A stretch of DNA of 64,000 nt from Bradyrhizobium sp. SK17 (GTDB taxonomy: Bacteria; Pseudomonadota; Alphaproteobacteria; Rhizobiales; Xanthobacteraceae). The stretch is taken from NCBI RefSeq assembly GCF_002831585.1, contig NZ_CP025113.1, positions 6,773,001 to 6,837,000 on the forward strand, given 5' to 3'. The translations under genes were made by a program, and so were the position numbers. A model generated the notes under the pieces. It worked only from the letters and a program-made list of their open reading frames with translations, ran no database searches and had not been told where the DNA came from. This document shows, piece by piece, positions 47,296 through 56,182 of the stretch (position 1 is its first letter; each line of letters starts with the position of its first letter).

Positions 47296-48323
47296 GACGC
47301 CTCGCTCTCGGGCACCGCGACGACGGCCTTGCGGCCGGCGAACTGCCGGATGATCAGGTTCGGCACGAACAACACCCAGCGATGGATCCGCGCGCGGCCG
47401 ACCATCACGATCACCACCAGCACGAGGCCGATCCAGAACAGCCAGTATTGCGGGGTGATGCTCTGGAACAGTTCCTGCAACATCTTGAACACGACGGCGC
47501 CGATCAGGCCGCCATAGAGATAGCCGGTGCCGCCGATCACGAGCACCAGCATCAGGTCGGCGGAGCGCTCGAAGGCGAATACGTCGAGCGAGGCGAGCGC
47601 CGTGGTCTGGGTGAACAGCGCGCCGGCGATCCCGGCGTAGAACGCGGCCAACGTATAGACCGCGATCAGCCGGCGGTTGACCGGCATGCCGATCGCGGCC
47701 GCGCGCAGCGGATTGTTCCTGATCGCGCGCAGCGACAGGCCGAACGGCGAATGCACCACGCGGCGAGCCAGCAGGAAGAGGATGAACAGCACGATCAGCG
47801 AATAGAAGAACCCGGTCTTGCCGAACATGTCGAAGGCGAACAGGCCGAGGATCGGCTGCATCTCGATGCCCTGCAAGCCATCGGTGCCGCCGGTGATATC
47901 CGAGAAACGTTCGGCAAGCGCTTCCAGGAGCAGCGCAATGCCGAGCGTGACCATCAGCCGCGTCAGGTCGACGCCGCGGATGACGAGGAAGCTGGTCACG
48001 AATCCGAGCGCCGCGGCAACCAGACCGGCGGCGACCAGCGCGATGACCGGCTCGTTGATGATGCCATGCAGCGCCAGCAAGCCGGCCGCATAGGCGCCGA
48101 CGCCGAAGAATGCGGCATGGCCGAGCGAGACGATGCCGGCGTAGCCGAGGATCAGGTCGAGCGACAGCGCGAACAGGCCGAGCCGCACGATGTCGGTCAT
48201 GATCAGGTAACGCGACGGGAACAGGAACGCGCAAGCGAGCGCCAGGATCCAGAAGGCGACCTCACTGATCCGCCAGCGCGCGCTGGCCATCGCATGAGTG
48301 GAAACGTCAGACAGCGCGGTCAT
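47292..48323 (-). CDS. livM: HAAT ABC transporter permease (LivM-like), system 1
   Basis: A 343-residue inner-membrane permease with about ten hydrophobic segments. LivM-type blocks are LILGYAGIVSLGHAAFFGVGAYA, SPFGLSLRAIRNNPLRAAAIGM (the EAA-like coupling loop) and VIGGTGYLYGGLIGAVVF. It follows livH by 6 bp and overlaps livG by 4 bp. With LivH it forms the translocation pore. Confidence 0.92.
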   Translation of the reverse strand: MTALSDVSTHAMASARWRISEVAFWILALACAFLFPSRYLIMTDIVRLGLFALSLDLILGYAGIVSLGHAAFFGVGAYAAGLLALHGIINEPVIALVAAGLVAAALGFVTSFLVIRGVDLTRLMVTLGIALLLEALAERFSDITGGTDGLQGIEMQPILGLFAFDMFGKTGFFYSLIVLFILFLLARRVVHSPFGLSLRAIRNNPLRAAAIGMPVNRRLIAVYTLAAFYAGIAGALFTQTTALASLDVFAFERSADLMLVLVIGGTGYLYGGLIGAVVFKMLQELFQSITPQYWLFWIGLVLVVIVMVGRARIHRWVLFVPNLIIRQFAGRKAVVAVPESEAS

Positions 48324-48329
48324 GACGAT

Positions 48330-49199
48330 TCACCGCGCCGCGGTGCGGCCGAACAGGCCGTTCGGGCGCCAGAGCAGAATCACGATCATCACGGTATAGA
48401 TCACGAACGGGCCGACCTTGGGCACATAGTATTTGCCGGCGACGTCGGCGATGCCGAGCAGCAGCGATGCCAGGAACGGCCCGGTGATCGACGACGAGCC
48501 GCCGACCGTGACCACGATCAGGAAGTAGATCATGAATTTCAGCGGGAAATACGGATCGAGCCCGAGGATCTCCGCGCTCAGCGCGCCGCCGAGACCGGCC
48601 AGACCGCAGCCGAAGGCGAAGGTGAAGGCGAATACCTGCGGCACGTTGATGCCGAGCCCGATCGCGGCGCGCGGATCGTCGACCGCGGCCCGCAGCCGGC
48701 TGCCGAACCGCGTCTTCGCCAGGATCAGTTGCAGCCCCAGCGTGAGCAGGCCGCAGATCACCACGATCATCAGCCGGTAGCGGCCGATGCCGACGCCGAA
48801 CAGATCGATCTGGCCCTCCAGCGCAGCCGGCAGCTTGATGAAGACCCGCGACGATCCCATGATGTAGTCGACCGCGGCGACCGACATGAACACCAGACCG
48901 ATCGAGAACAGCACCTGGTCGAGATGGCTGCGGCTGTAGAGATGACGGTACAGCGTTCGTTCCAGCGCGATGCCGATCAGCGCGCTGCCGACAAAGGCGA
49001 GCGGCAGGGCTGCGAAGAACGGCCAGCCGGAATTGTTCACCAGCACGGCACAGATGTAACCGCCGGCCATGGCGAAGGCGCCATGCGCGAGATTGACGAA
49101 GTTCATCAGCCCGAGCGTCACCGCGAGCCCGCAGGCAAGCACGAACAGCAGCATACCGTAGGCGACGCCGTCGAACAGATTGGTGAGGATAGAGGCCAT
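48330..49199 (-). CDS. livH: HAAT ABC transporter permease (LivH-like), system 1
   Basis: A 289-residue permease. The N-terminal segment GLAVTLGLMNFVNLAHGAFAMAGGY is the LivH hallmark, and SRLRAAVDDPRAAIGLGINV is the cytoplasmic coupling loop that contacts the ATPases (here with DDP instead of the more usual EDR/QD form). Around eight membrane segments. It is separated from the binding-protein gene by 167 bp that contain a palindromic repeat, so mRNA processing or differential expression at that point is likely. Confidence 0.92.
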   Translation of the reverse strand: MASILTNLFDGVAYGMLLFVLACGLAVTLGLMNFVNLAHGAFAMAGGYICAVLVNNSGWPFFAALPLAFVGSALIGIALERTLYRHLYSRSHLDQVLFSIGLVFMSVAAVDYIMGSSRVFIKLPAALEGQIDLFGVGIGRYRLMIVVICGLLTLGLQLILAKTRFGSRLRAAVDDPRAAIGLGINVPQVFAFTFAFGCGLAGLGGALSAEILGLDPYFPLKFMIYFLIVVTVGGSSSITGPFLASLLLGIADVAGKYYVPKVGPFVIYTVMIVILLWRPNGLFGRTAAR

Positions 49200-49257
49200 G
49201 GAGTCAGCCTAACCGAGAAGCCGCGACAAGTATCACGTCGACCTCGCCCAATAATCC

Positions 49258-49348
49258 GTCATGGCCGGGCTTGTCCCGGCCATCCACGTCTTCTTCCCTG
49301 CTCCCGGCCAAACAGACGCGGATGCCCGGCACAAGGCCGGGCATGACG
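49258..49348. repeat. Palindromic intergenic repeat (family 5) inside the HAAT operon
   Basis: CGTCATGGCCGGGC at the left edge is inverted as GCCCGG...GGCCGGGCATGACG at the right edge. The left arm also contains its own GGCCGGGC-TTGT-CCCGGCC hairpin. It sits between the binding-protein and livH genes, where it could stabilise the upstream mRNA. Confidence 0.8.
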
Positions 49349-49366
49349 TCGAGGATGACGTCGACA

Positions 49367-50548
49367 TCACTTCTTGGTCTTGCCGGAATCCTTGACCGCC
49401 TCGAAGGTCGCGAACTCGACATTGTAGAGCTCGCCGTCGACCTTCTCGACCTTGCGGATGTAGATGTTCTGCACGATGTCGCGGGTCTCCGGATCGATCG
49501 AGATCGGGCCACGCGGGCTCTCCCATTTCATGCCCTTCATGGCCTCGATCAGCTTGTCACCGTCGGTCGCGCCACCCGTCTTCTTCAGCGCCTCGTAGAT
49601 CAGATGGATGCCGTCATAGCCGCTGACCGCCATGAAGCCCGGGCGGTTGCCGAACGCCTTCTTGTAGGCGGCGACGAAGTCCTTGTTCATCTGCGAGGGA
49701 TGTGCCGCCGAATACAGATGCGCGGTCACCGCGCCGAGCGCGGCATCGCCCATGTTGTTGAGCAGATCGTCGTCCATCACGTCGCCGGGCCCGATCACCT
49801 TGATGCCGCTCTTGTCGAGCCCGCGCTCGGCATATTGCTTCATGAAGTTGCCGCCCTGCCCGGCCGGCACGAACACGAACATCGCATCGGGCTTGGCATC
49901 CTTCATGCGCTGCAGGAACGGCGCGAAGTCGGGGTTGGCGAGCGGCACCTTGACCTCTTCAACGATCTCGCCGCCGCCGGCGGTGAAGTGTTGCTTGAAG
50001 AAGGTCAGCGCATCGTTGCCCGGCGCGTAGTCGGAGGTCAGCGTCGCGACCTTCTTGATGCCGTTCTTGACCGCCCAGTCACCGATGATGGTGGAGGACT
50101 GCGCCAGCGTGAAGCTGGTGCGCACGATATAGGGCGAGCGCTCGGTGATGATCGAGGTGCCGGCCGCCATCACGACTTCCGGGATCTTGGCCTGGGTCGC
50201 CAGCGGCGCCGCCGCCAGCGCCGCCGGCGTCACGCCGAAGCCGGCGATGAAATTGACCTTGTCGTTGACGATCAGTTCCTGCGCCAGCCGCTTGGTGTTG
50301 TCGGGCATCGCGGCGTCATCCTTCAGGATGACCTCGATCTTCTTGCCGGCGACGGTATCGCCCTTCTGCTGCATGTAGAGCTTGATGGCGTTATCGATCT
50401 GCTTGCCGGTCGACGCCTGGCCGCCGGTCATCGGCAGGATCAGGCCGATCTTGACGGTGTCCTCGGCCCGCGCCGGCACGCTGGCGCACACCCCCGGAAG
50501 CACGACCGCAGCCGCGCCCCACAGCAACATTTTGCGACGATTGAACAT
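49367..50548 (-). CDS. HAAT ABC transporter substrate-binding protein (LivK-like), system 1
   Basis: A 393-residue periplasmic protein: a Tat/Sec-like signal (MFNRRKMLLWGAAAVVLPGV, cleavage near ARAE-DTV), then a type I binding fold starting TVKIGLILPMTGGQASTGKQ, with GFGVTPAALAAAPL and GYDGIHLIYEALKK. A GGGGAGGG box lies directly before ATG 50554 but 8 bases before ATG 50548, so the second ATG is the more likely start. The RR near the start is not a full twin-arginine motif. It is the first gene of the leftward operon. The ligand is unknown; the MetE-like last gene hints at a methylated or sulfur compound. Confidence 0.92.
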   Translation of the reverse strand: MFNRRKMLLWGAAAVVLPGVCASVPARAEDTVKIGLILPMTGGQASTGKQIDNAIKLYMQQKGDTVAGKKIEVILKDDAAMPDNTKRLAQELIVNDKVNFIAGFGVTPAALAAAPLATQAKIPEVVMAAGTSIITERSPYIVRTSFTLAQSSTIIGDWAVKNGIKKVATLTSDYAPGNDALTFFKQHFTAGGGEIVEEVKVPLANPDFAPFLQRMKDAKPDAMFVFVPAGQGGNFMKQYAERGLDKSGIKVIGPGDVMDDDLLNNMGDAALGAVTAHLYSAAHPSQMNKDFVAAYKKAFGNRPGFMAVSGYDGIHLIYEALKKTGGATDGDKLIEAMKGMKWESPRGPISIDPETRDIVQNIYIRKVEKVDGELYNVEFATFEAVKDSGKTKK

Positions 50549-50724
50549 CGACATCCCTCCCCATTCCGATCTTCTGTTTCGAGCCGAGTCCCCGGCCCTT
50601 GTCTTGGCTTGACCCAAGCATGTCACGGCCAGGGCGCAACGCGACAAGGCGTCTCGCCGTGTCCTCTGTCAATCGGACGATCGGCGTGTATCGTGCAACA
50701 CGATCGGCTCGCGCCATAAATACA

Positions 50725-50738
50725 GGTATTAAAATACC
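50725..50738. promoter_or_regulatory. Candidate operator GGTATT-AA-AATACC
   Basis: A perfect 6-bp inverted repeat with a 2-bp spacer in an AT-rich patch, about 180 bp upstream of the HAAT binding-protein start. The form resembles sites of GntR-type repressors. No such regulator gene is adjacent. Confidence 0.3.
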
Positions 50739-50797
50739 AATATATCGCCAACGAACTCGATCCCTATGCGCGAACCGATCACTCAGACTCAATTGCC

Positions 50798-50837
50798 TCG
50801 CCGCTTCATTTGTACGATCGTACAAATGAAGCGGCGA
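50798..50837. promoter_or_regulatory. 40-bp perfect palindrome with TTTGTACGATCGTACAAA core
   Basis: Both 20-base halves match without a mismatch or spacer; the left half is TCGCCGCTTCATTTGTACGA and the right half is its exact reverse complement. The core resembles TetR-family operators. There is no T-run, so it is not a terminator. It lies 84-123 bp before the lipoprotein start and about 250 bp before the HAAT operon start on the other strand. Confidence 0.7.
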
Positions 50838-50920
50838 TGTCAACAAACAAGCACAATTGCAGCCGAACGGTCGCACCCACGATCATCATCCATAAAGACC
50901 ACGGCTGTACCCTGCCTCCA

Positions 50921-51199
50921 ATGCCGACTGTCCCGCGCCCCACCGCCATCCTCATCGCCCTCACGCTCGCGGCCTGCGCGCTCGGGGGGTGCAGCACCAT
51001 GAACCAGAAGCTCTCGGCCGGAATGGCCGATTACATCCCAACCTGGGCCGGAGGCCTGCCCGCGGACGCGCCGCCGCGGCAAGGCACCCCTGAATATGAC
51101 AAGTTCATGCAGGAGCGGGAACGCAAGCGCCTGATGCCCGCGGCCGAGCGCGGCGACGACGCCAAGCCTGCAACGGCACCGCAGGATGCTGCTCATTGA
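50921..51199 (+). CDS. Small lipoprotein of unknown function
   Basis: A 92-residue protein with a type II signal peptide: PRPTAILIALTLAACALGGC, where LGG-C is the lipobox and the following Ser-Thr favours outer-membrane sorting. The mature part is hydrophilic and Pro/Ala/Glu/Arg-rich (GGLPADAPPRQGTPEYDKFM, then ERERKRLMP), with no domain I recognise. ATG 50921 is chosen because it begins the signal peptide; an upstream opening within the palindrome region adds a non-signal tail. It is convergent with the phosphodiesterase gene, 4 bp between stops. Confidence 0.78.
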   Translation: MPTVPRPTAILIALTLAACALGGCSTMNQKLSAGMADYIPTWAGGLPADAPPRQGTPEYDKFMQERERKRLMPAAERGDDAKPATAPQDAAH

Positions 51200-51203
51200 C
51201 GGC

Positions 51204-51989
51204 CTAGTCCGACGTATCCTCGCTGAGGATTTCGCCGCGGTATCCGTACTCCACCATGTGCACGGTGACGTAGTCGTCGCCGATGAACGCAACACCGTAG
51301 GACTCCGGGAGATCGGCGACGGTCAACACCTCGGCGAATACCGGATAGCTCGCGTGGTTCGTCCCGCGCAGCGAAGTGGTGGGAACACCGGCGACCGAAC
51401 CACTCAGCACCATGTGGCAGTGGCCGAAGAAGATATGCCTGATCTTGCCGCGGTGCCTTGCGACGATCGACCGGAACGCGCGATCGTCGAGCAGGCCAAT
51501 CCGGTCCACCGGGGCGATATGCGTCGGAAACGGGTTGTGGTGCATGAACAGGAAGAACGGACCGTCATGCTCCGATAGCTGCCGCTCCAGCCAGGCCTGC
51601 CGGATCTCGCAAAAGCTGCCGGCAGCCGTCTGCGGCTCGTAGGTGTCGAGCAGCAGGCAGCGGCCGAACGAGGCATCGTGGACGCCCTGCACGAACCCGT
51701 CCGCGTCGGCGCATTCGGGAAACACGCCGAGAAACGTCTCGCGATGGTCGTGGTTGCCGATACAGAGCCGCACCGGGATCGGAAATCCGCTCAAGCGCTC
51801 GCGCAGCAGGTGATAGTCGGCGGGCTCGCCGCGATCGGAAAGATCACCCGAGATCACCATCAGTTCGGCGTCGCGATGATCGGCAAGCACGCACTCCAGT
51901 GCGCGATCGAAATTGTGCAGGGGATCGCGGCCGAAGATCGCCCTCCCCGGCGTCGTCAGATGGATGTCGCTCATATGGATGAGTTTCAT
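51204..51989 (-). CDS. Metallophosphoesterase, class III cyclic-nucleotide phosphodiesterase-like (CpdA-like)
   Basis: A 261-residue cytoplasmic enzyme with all the metal-binding blocks of the calcineurin-like family: MSDIHLTTPG (D-x-H), VISGDLSDRGEP (GD), CIGNHDHRE (GNHD), FMHHNPFPT and FFGHCHMVLSG (GHxH). The layout and length match the CpdA/Icc class that can hydrolyse cAMP, although many members act on other phosphodiesters. It is 63 bp downstream of purU on the same strand. Confidence 0.87.
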   Translation of the reverse strand: MKLIHMSDIHLTTPGRAIFGRDPLHNFDRALECVLADHRDAELMVISGDLSDRGEPADYHLLRERLSGFPIPVRLCIGNHDHRETFLGVFPECADADGFVQGVHDASFGRCLLLDTYEPQTAAGSFCEIRQAWLERQLSEHDGPFFLFMHHNPFPTHIAPVDRIGLLDDRAFRSIVARHRGKIRHIFFGHCHMVLSGSVAGVPTTSLRGTNHASYPVFAEVLTVADLPESYGVAFIGDDYVTVHMVEYGYRGEILSEDTSD

Positions 51990-52052
51990 GCAGCGCCTCG
52001 ATGCAGGGCGACACCATGGACGTCAAAGCGCGGTAGCCGGGTGATGCGCGGA

Positions 52053-52916
52053 TCAGTCCACGAACACCACGGTCTTGCGCCCGTTCAGGATGACGCGGTC
52101 GGCGAGATGATAGCGGATCGCCCGCGCCAGCACGCGGCGCTCGATGTCGCGGCCCTTGCGGACGAGATCCTCGGGCGTGTCGCGATGGCTGATGCGCTCG
52201 ACGTCCTGGTCGATGATCGGTCCCTCGTCGAGATCGCTGGTGACGTAATGCGCCGTGGCGCCGATCAACTTGACGCCGCGCTCATGGGCCTGGTGGTAGG
52301 GCTTGGCGCCCTTGAAGCCGGGCAGGAAGGAATGGTGGATGTTGATGCAGCGGCCCGACAGCCGCGCCGACATCTCGTCAGACAATATCTGCATGTAGCG
52401 GGCCAGCACCACGAGATCGGTGTTGGTGTCCTGGGCCAGCTGCCACACCGCGTCTTCCTGCTGCCGCTTGGTCTCCCTCGTGACCGGCAGATGATGGAAC
52501 GGGATATCGCCGAAATCGAGCGAGCCATAGGTTTCGCGCGGATGGTTGGAGACGATGGCGGTCGGGATCATCTCGAGTTCGCCGGTGCGCCAGCGATACA
52601 GGATATCGACCAGGCAATGATCCGACTTGGACACCAGCAGCATCACCCGGCGCCGGCTGGCGCGGTCGCGCATCTGCCAATCCATGCCGAAACGCTCGGC
52701 AATCGCGGCAAAGCCGGTCTGCAGCGCCGGCAACCCGACCGCGAGGTCGGCCGCGGTGAATACCACGCGCATGAAGAACTTGCCGGTCTCGGTGTCGTTG
52801 AACTGCTGGGCGTCCAGGATGTTCTGCCCGTTATGCGCGAGGAACGTCGAGACCGCGGAGACGATCCCCGGCCGATCAGCACAGGACAGGGTCAGGACGA
52901 ATTGATGGTCGGGCAT
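52053..52916 (-). CDS. purU: Formyltetrahydrofolate deformylase
   Basis: A 287-residue enzyme. The N-terminal ACT domain starts [20 protein letters not shown], and the C-terminal formyltransferase-fold domain has catalytic [20 protein letters not shown] and [19 protein letters not shown] with the conserved Asp. It releases formate from 10-formyl-tetrahydrofolate, balancing one-carbon pools. Start MPDHQF. Its neighbour is a phosphodiesterase gene, and one-carbon genes metK, ahcY and the MetE-like gene lie within 15 kb, but they are not in the same operon. Confidence 0.94.
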   Translation of the reverse strand: MPDHQFVLTLSCADRPGIVSAVSTFLAHNGQNILDAQQFNDTETGKFFMRVVFTAADLAVGLPALQTGFAAIAERFGMDWQMRDRASRRRVMLLVSKSDHCLVDILYRWRTGELEMIPTAIVSNHPRETYGSLDFGDIPFHHLPVTRETKRQQEDAVWQLAQDTNTDLVVLARYMQILSDEMSARLSGRCINIHHSFLPGFKGAKPYHQAHERGVKLIGATAHYVTSDLDEGPIIDQDVERISHRDTPEDLVRKGRDIERRVLARAIRYHLADRVILNGRKTVVFVD

Positions 52917-53052
52917 GCGAAATTGACCAGAAAATGAGCAGGAACGGGGAACGATGATTTCGGCCTCCGTCTATCACCGCCAGCGGCCTTGCGCCAATCC
53001 CGGCGCGCGGGTCAAATCGACCAAATGACGACAATGTTTGTTAAGGACCATC

Positions 53053-53892
53053 ATGGCTGACCGGCTGAACGGCTATCGCATCCTGATCCTCGAAACCCGC
53101 GAGGAAGCGCAATTCTCGCGCCTGCTGACCGAGCAGGGTGCCGATGTCCTGCAATGTCCGATGTTCACCATCCATGATGCGCCGGACCCGGCGCCGATCG
53201 AGGCCTGGATCCGCCGCGCCATCGAACGGCCGCTCGACGACCTCGTGCTGATGACCGGCGAGGGCCTGCGGCGGCTGATGAAAATCGTGCGCCGGATCGG
53301 GGTCGAGGCGGATTTCGTCACGAGCCTTGGCAAGACGCGCAAATTCGCCCGAGGGCCGAAGCCCGGCCGGGCGCTGCGCGAGATCGGGCTCGAGCCGCAG
53401 ATGACGACCGAGAAGCCGACCTCGGAAGGCGTCGCCGAAATGCTGGCGAAGCTCGCGCTGTCCGGCCATCGCCTCGGGCTACAGCTCTATCCGGACAAGG
53501 ATCACGCCATCCTGATCGGCGCGATCAAGGCGCAGGGCGCCGAGGTCGATCCAGTGCTGCCCTACGTCTATGACGCGCAGGCCGCCGACGCCAACATCGT
53601 CACCGCGATCGAGGAGATGGCGCACGGCCGCATCGACGCCATCGCGCTGACGAGTTCCGGCCAGGTTCGCCGCCTGATCGAGGTGGCGCAGGCGCACCGA
53701 TGCGAGGCGCAATTGCGCGAGGGCCTGGAGCGCACACCGATCGCCTCCGTCGGGCCCGTGGTCTCGGACGAATTGAAAGCCTATGGGCTGCGCACCGACA
53801 TCTATCCGGCGAACGATGCGTTCTTCATGAAGCCGCTGATCTCGGCAATGGCGACCGCGCTGGCGAAGGCCCCGCCGCGGATGGCCAAGTAG
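53053..53892 (+). CDS. Uroporphyrinogen-III synthase family protein (HemD-like)
   Basis: A 279-residue protein with the two-domain HemD layout: RILILETREEAQFSRLLTEQGADV at the start of domain 1, then LQLYPDKDHAILIGAIKAQGAEVDP and DAIALTSSGQVRRLIEVAQ in domain 2, ending with SVGPVVSDELKAYGLRTDIYP, which is the conserved C-terminal HemD block. ATG 53053 follows AAGGAC. No hem gene is near, so it may be a paralogue with another role, such as the uroporphyrinogen-synthase-like proteins linked to nitrate or response-regulator genes. Confidence 0.85.
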   Translation: MADRLNGYRILILETREEAQFSRLLTEQGADVLQCPMFTIHDAPDPAPIEAWIRRAIERPLDDLVLMTGEGLRRLMKIVRRIGVEADFVTSLGKTRKFARGPKPGRALREIGLEPQMTTEKPTSEGVAEMLAKLALSGHRLGLQLYPDKDHAILIGAIKAQGAEVDPVLPYVYDAQAADANIVTAIEEMAHGRIDAIALTSSGQVRRLIEVAQAHRCEAQLREGLERTPIASVGPVVSDELKAYGLRTDIYPANDAFFMKPLISAMATALAKAPPRMAK

Positions 53893-53902
53893 CCGCAACA
53901 GG

Positions 53903-53985
53903 CGTCATTGCGAGGCGCGAAGCGACGAAGCAATCCACCTCTCAGTGAACGGCGCGATGGATTGCTTCACGTCGCTCGCATGACG
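53903..53985. repeat. Palindromic intergenic repeat (family 4, copy B)
   Basis: Related to 44599-44683: CGTCATTGCGAG, then GAAGCAATCCA, inverted as TGGATTGCTTC and CGCATGACG. The right arm has lost a few bases. Confidence 0.82.
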
Positions 53986-54004
53986 GTGAGGAGCGATCTG
54001 CACC

Positions 54005-54961
54005 CTATTCCGCCGCCTGCCTGGTCTCGCTCAGATAGGCCTGGTACGCGAGCTTGATGCCGTCCTCGAGCGATGTGCCGGCGCGCCAGCCGAGCCTGGC
54101 GAGCCGTCCGACGTCGAGCAGCTTGCGCGGCGTGCCGTCCGGGCGCGATGCGTCGAAGCCGATCTCGCCGCGATAGCCGACGGTGGCTGCAACCACGCGA
54201 GCGAACTCGGCGATCGTGATGTCCTCACCGGTGCCGATATTGACGAGCTCCGGCGAGGAATAGGTCTTCATCAGATGGATGCAGGCGTCGGCGAGATCGT
54301 CGACATAGAGGAATTCGCGGCGCGGCGTACCGGTGCCCCACACCACGACATTGCCGGCCCCCGACACCTTGGCCTCGTGGAAGCGACGGATCAGCGCCGC
54401 GACGACGTGGCTGTATTCGGGGTGATAATTGTCGCCCGGACCGTACAGGTTGGTCGGCATCACGCTGATGAAGTCGGCGCCGTATTGGCTGCGATACGCC
54501 TCGGCCATCTTGATGCCGGCGATCTTGGCGATGGCGTAGGGCTCGTTGGTCGGCTCCAGCAGCCCGGTCAGCATGGAGTCCTCGCGCAGCGGCTGCGGCG
54601 CCAGGCGCGGATAGATGCAGGACGAGCCGAAGAACATCAGCTTCTCGCAGCCATTGGCATGCGCTGCCTGGATCACATTGGTCGCGATCGCCAGATTGTC
54701 GTAGAGGAATTCGGCCCGCAGCGTGTTGTTGGCGACGATGCCGCCGACCTTGGCGGCGGCGAGGAACACCGCGTGCGGCCGCTTCGCGGCGAACCAGGCG
54801 TTGACCGCGGCCTGGTCGCGCAGATCGACCTCGCTGCGCGATACCGTCAGCAGGTCGGCGTCTTCGCGCGCCAGCCGGCGCATCAGCGCCGAGCCGACCA
54901 TGCCGCGATGGCCGGCGACAAAGACCGTCTTGCCCTTCAGTTCAAACGCCGTGCTTGCCAT
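54005..54961 (-). CDS. fcl: GDP-L-fucose synthase
   Basis: A 318-residue SDR that epimerises and reduces GDP-4-keto-6-deoxymannose to GDP-L-fucose. It has [34 protein letters not shown] (the KVGGI block specific to this enzyme), [14 protein letters not shown] and the catalytic Tyr/Lys in [15 protein letters not shown], then [16 protein letters not shown]. Start at ATG 54961 ([10 protein letters not shown]) or ATG 54970, three codons earlier; both overlap the gmd 3' end by 20-29 bp, so translation is coupled. In Bradyrhizobium fucose occurs in LPS or in Nod-factor decoration. No nod gene is present here. Confidence 0.94.
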   Translation of the reverse strand: MASTAFELKGKTVFVAGHRGMVGSALMRRLAREDADLLTVSRSEVDLRDQAAVNAWFAAKRPHAVFLAAAKVGGIVANNTLRAEFLYDNLAIATNVIQAAHANGCEKLMFFGSSCIYPRLAPQPLREDSMLTGLLEPTNEPYAIAKIAGIKMAEAYRSQYGADFISVMPTNLYGPGDNYHPEYSHVVAALIRRFHEAKVSGAGNVVVWGTGTPRREFLYVDDLADACIHLMKTYSSPELVNIGTGEDITIAEFARVVAATVGYRGEIGFDASRPDGTPRKLLDVGRLARLGWRAGTSLEDGIKLAYQAYLSETRQAAE

Positions 54962-56042
54962 TGGCCGCATCCTGCCTGGCCTCGACGAGATCGCTGGCGA
55001 CCATTTCCTTCACCAGTTGCGCGAACGGCGTCTTCGGCGTCCAGCCGAGCTGGGCGCGCGCCTTGCTGGCGTCGCCGATCAAGAGATCAACCTCGGTCGG
55101 GCGGAAATAGGTCGGGTCGATCTGCACCAGCGTCTTGCCCGAGGCCTTGTCGACGCCGATCTCCTCGACGCCCTTGCCGCGCCACTCGATGCTGCGGCCG
55201 ACCTCGGCAAACGCCAGTTCGACGAACTCGCGGACCGAACGCGTCTCGCCGGTGGCGAGCACGAAATCGCCGGGCTGATCCGCCTGGAGGATCCTGTGCA
55301 TGCCTTCGACATAGTCGCGGGCATGGCCCCAGTCGCGCTTGGCATCGAGATTGCCGAGATAGAGCTTGCCCTCCAGGCCGACCTCGATGCGGGCGACGGC
55401 GCGGGTGATCTTGCGCGTCACGAAGGTCTCGCCGCGGATCGGGCTCTCATGGTTGAACAGGATGCCGTTGCTGGCGAACATGCCATAGGCCTCGCGGTAG
55501 TTCACCGTGATCCAGTAGCCGTAGAGCTTGGCGACGCCGTAGGGCGAGCGCGGATAGAACGGCGTGGTCTCCTTCTGCGGCACCTCCTGCACCAGCCCGT
55601 AAAGCTCCGAGGTCGAGGCCTGGTAGAACCGGGTCTCCTTTTCCATGCCGAGGATGCGGATCGCTTCCAGCAGGCGCAGCACGCCGATGGCGTCGGCATT
55701 GGCGGTGTATTCCGGGCTCTCGAAGCTGACCTGGACGTGGCTCTGGGCCGCCAGATTGTAGATCTCGGTCGGCCGGATCTGCTGCACCAGCCGGATCAGA
55801 TTGGTCGAATCGGTCATGTCGCCGTAGTGCATCAGGAATGGCACGTTGCCGGCATGCGGGTCCTGGTAGAGATGGTCGACCCGCGCGGTGTTGAACGAGG
55901 ACGACCGGCGCTTGATCCCGTGCACGGTGTAGCCGAGGCCGAGCAGATATTCGGCCAGGTACGCGCCGTCCTGCCCGGTCACGCCGGTGATCAGCGCCAC
56001 GCGCCGCTTTGAGTCCTGAGCCGCCGAATCCTTAACCGCCAT
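54942..56042 (-). CDS. gmd: GDP-mannose 4,6-dehydratase
   Basis: A 366-residue SDR with [20 protein letters not shown] (NADP site), [19 protein letters not shown] (the arginine-rich loop characteristic of GMD), [11 protein letters not shown] and [15 protein letters not shown] with catalytic Tyr/Lys. [19 protein letters not shown] segment [18 protein letters not shown] is also present. It converts GDP-mannose, which ManC supplies, to GDP-4-keto-6-deoxymannose for Fcl. The length matches the family and all key residues look intact. Confidence 0.95.
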   Translation of the reverse strand: MAVKDSAAQDSKRRVALITGVTGQDGAYLAEYLLGLGYTVHGIKRRSSSFNTARVDHLYQDPHAGNVPFLMHYGDMTDSTNLIRLVQQIRPTEIYNLAAQSHVQVSFESPEYTANADAIGVLRLLEAIRILGMEKETRFYQASTSELYGLVQEVPQKETTPFYPRSPYGVAKLYGYWITVNYREAYGMFASNGILFNHESPIRGETFVTRKITRAVARIEVGLEGKLYLGNLDAKRDWGHARDYVEGMHRILQADQPGDFVLATGETRSVREFVELAFAEVGRSIEWRGKGVEEIGVDKASGKTLVQIDPTYFRPTEVDLLIGDASKARAQLGWTPKTPFAQLVKEMVASDLVEARQDAANGKHGV

Positions 56043-56182
56043 GTCATCTCCAGAGAGCGCGGAAACCGCGCGGTCCCGACGAGGCCGGTCTGTAGCATCC
56101 GGCCTGCTCCAAGTCTAATGGCATAATCGTTTGAAAGATCAGGACTTTAGTGCGTCCGAAAATTGGTGCGGCCCGGAGCCGG

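Larger units (their letters stand above)
50549..50920. other. Divergent regulatory region upstream of HAAT system 1
   Basis: 372 bp between the binding-protein gene and a lipoprotein gene. It holds an AT-rich inverted repeat (50725-50738) and a 40-bp perfect palindrome (50798-50837). No credible ORF is present. Confidence 0.6.

Noticed and set aside
46543..48234. Apparent 563-codon minus-strand fusion ending in LivG
   Set aside because: The first 313 codons lie out of frame over livM and have no permease character. The LivG start at 47295 overlaps the livM stop in the usual way.
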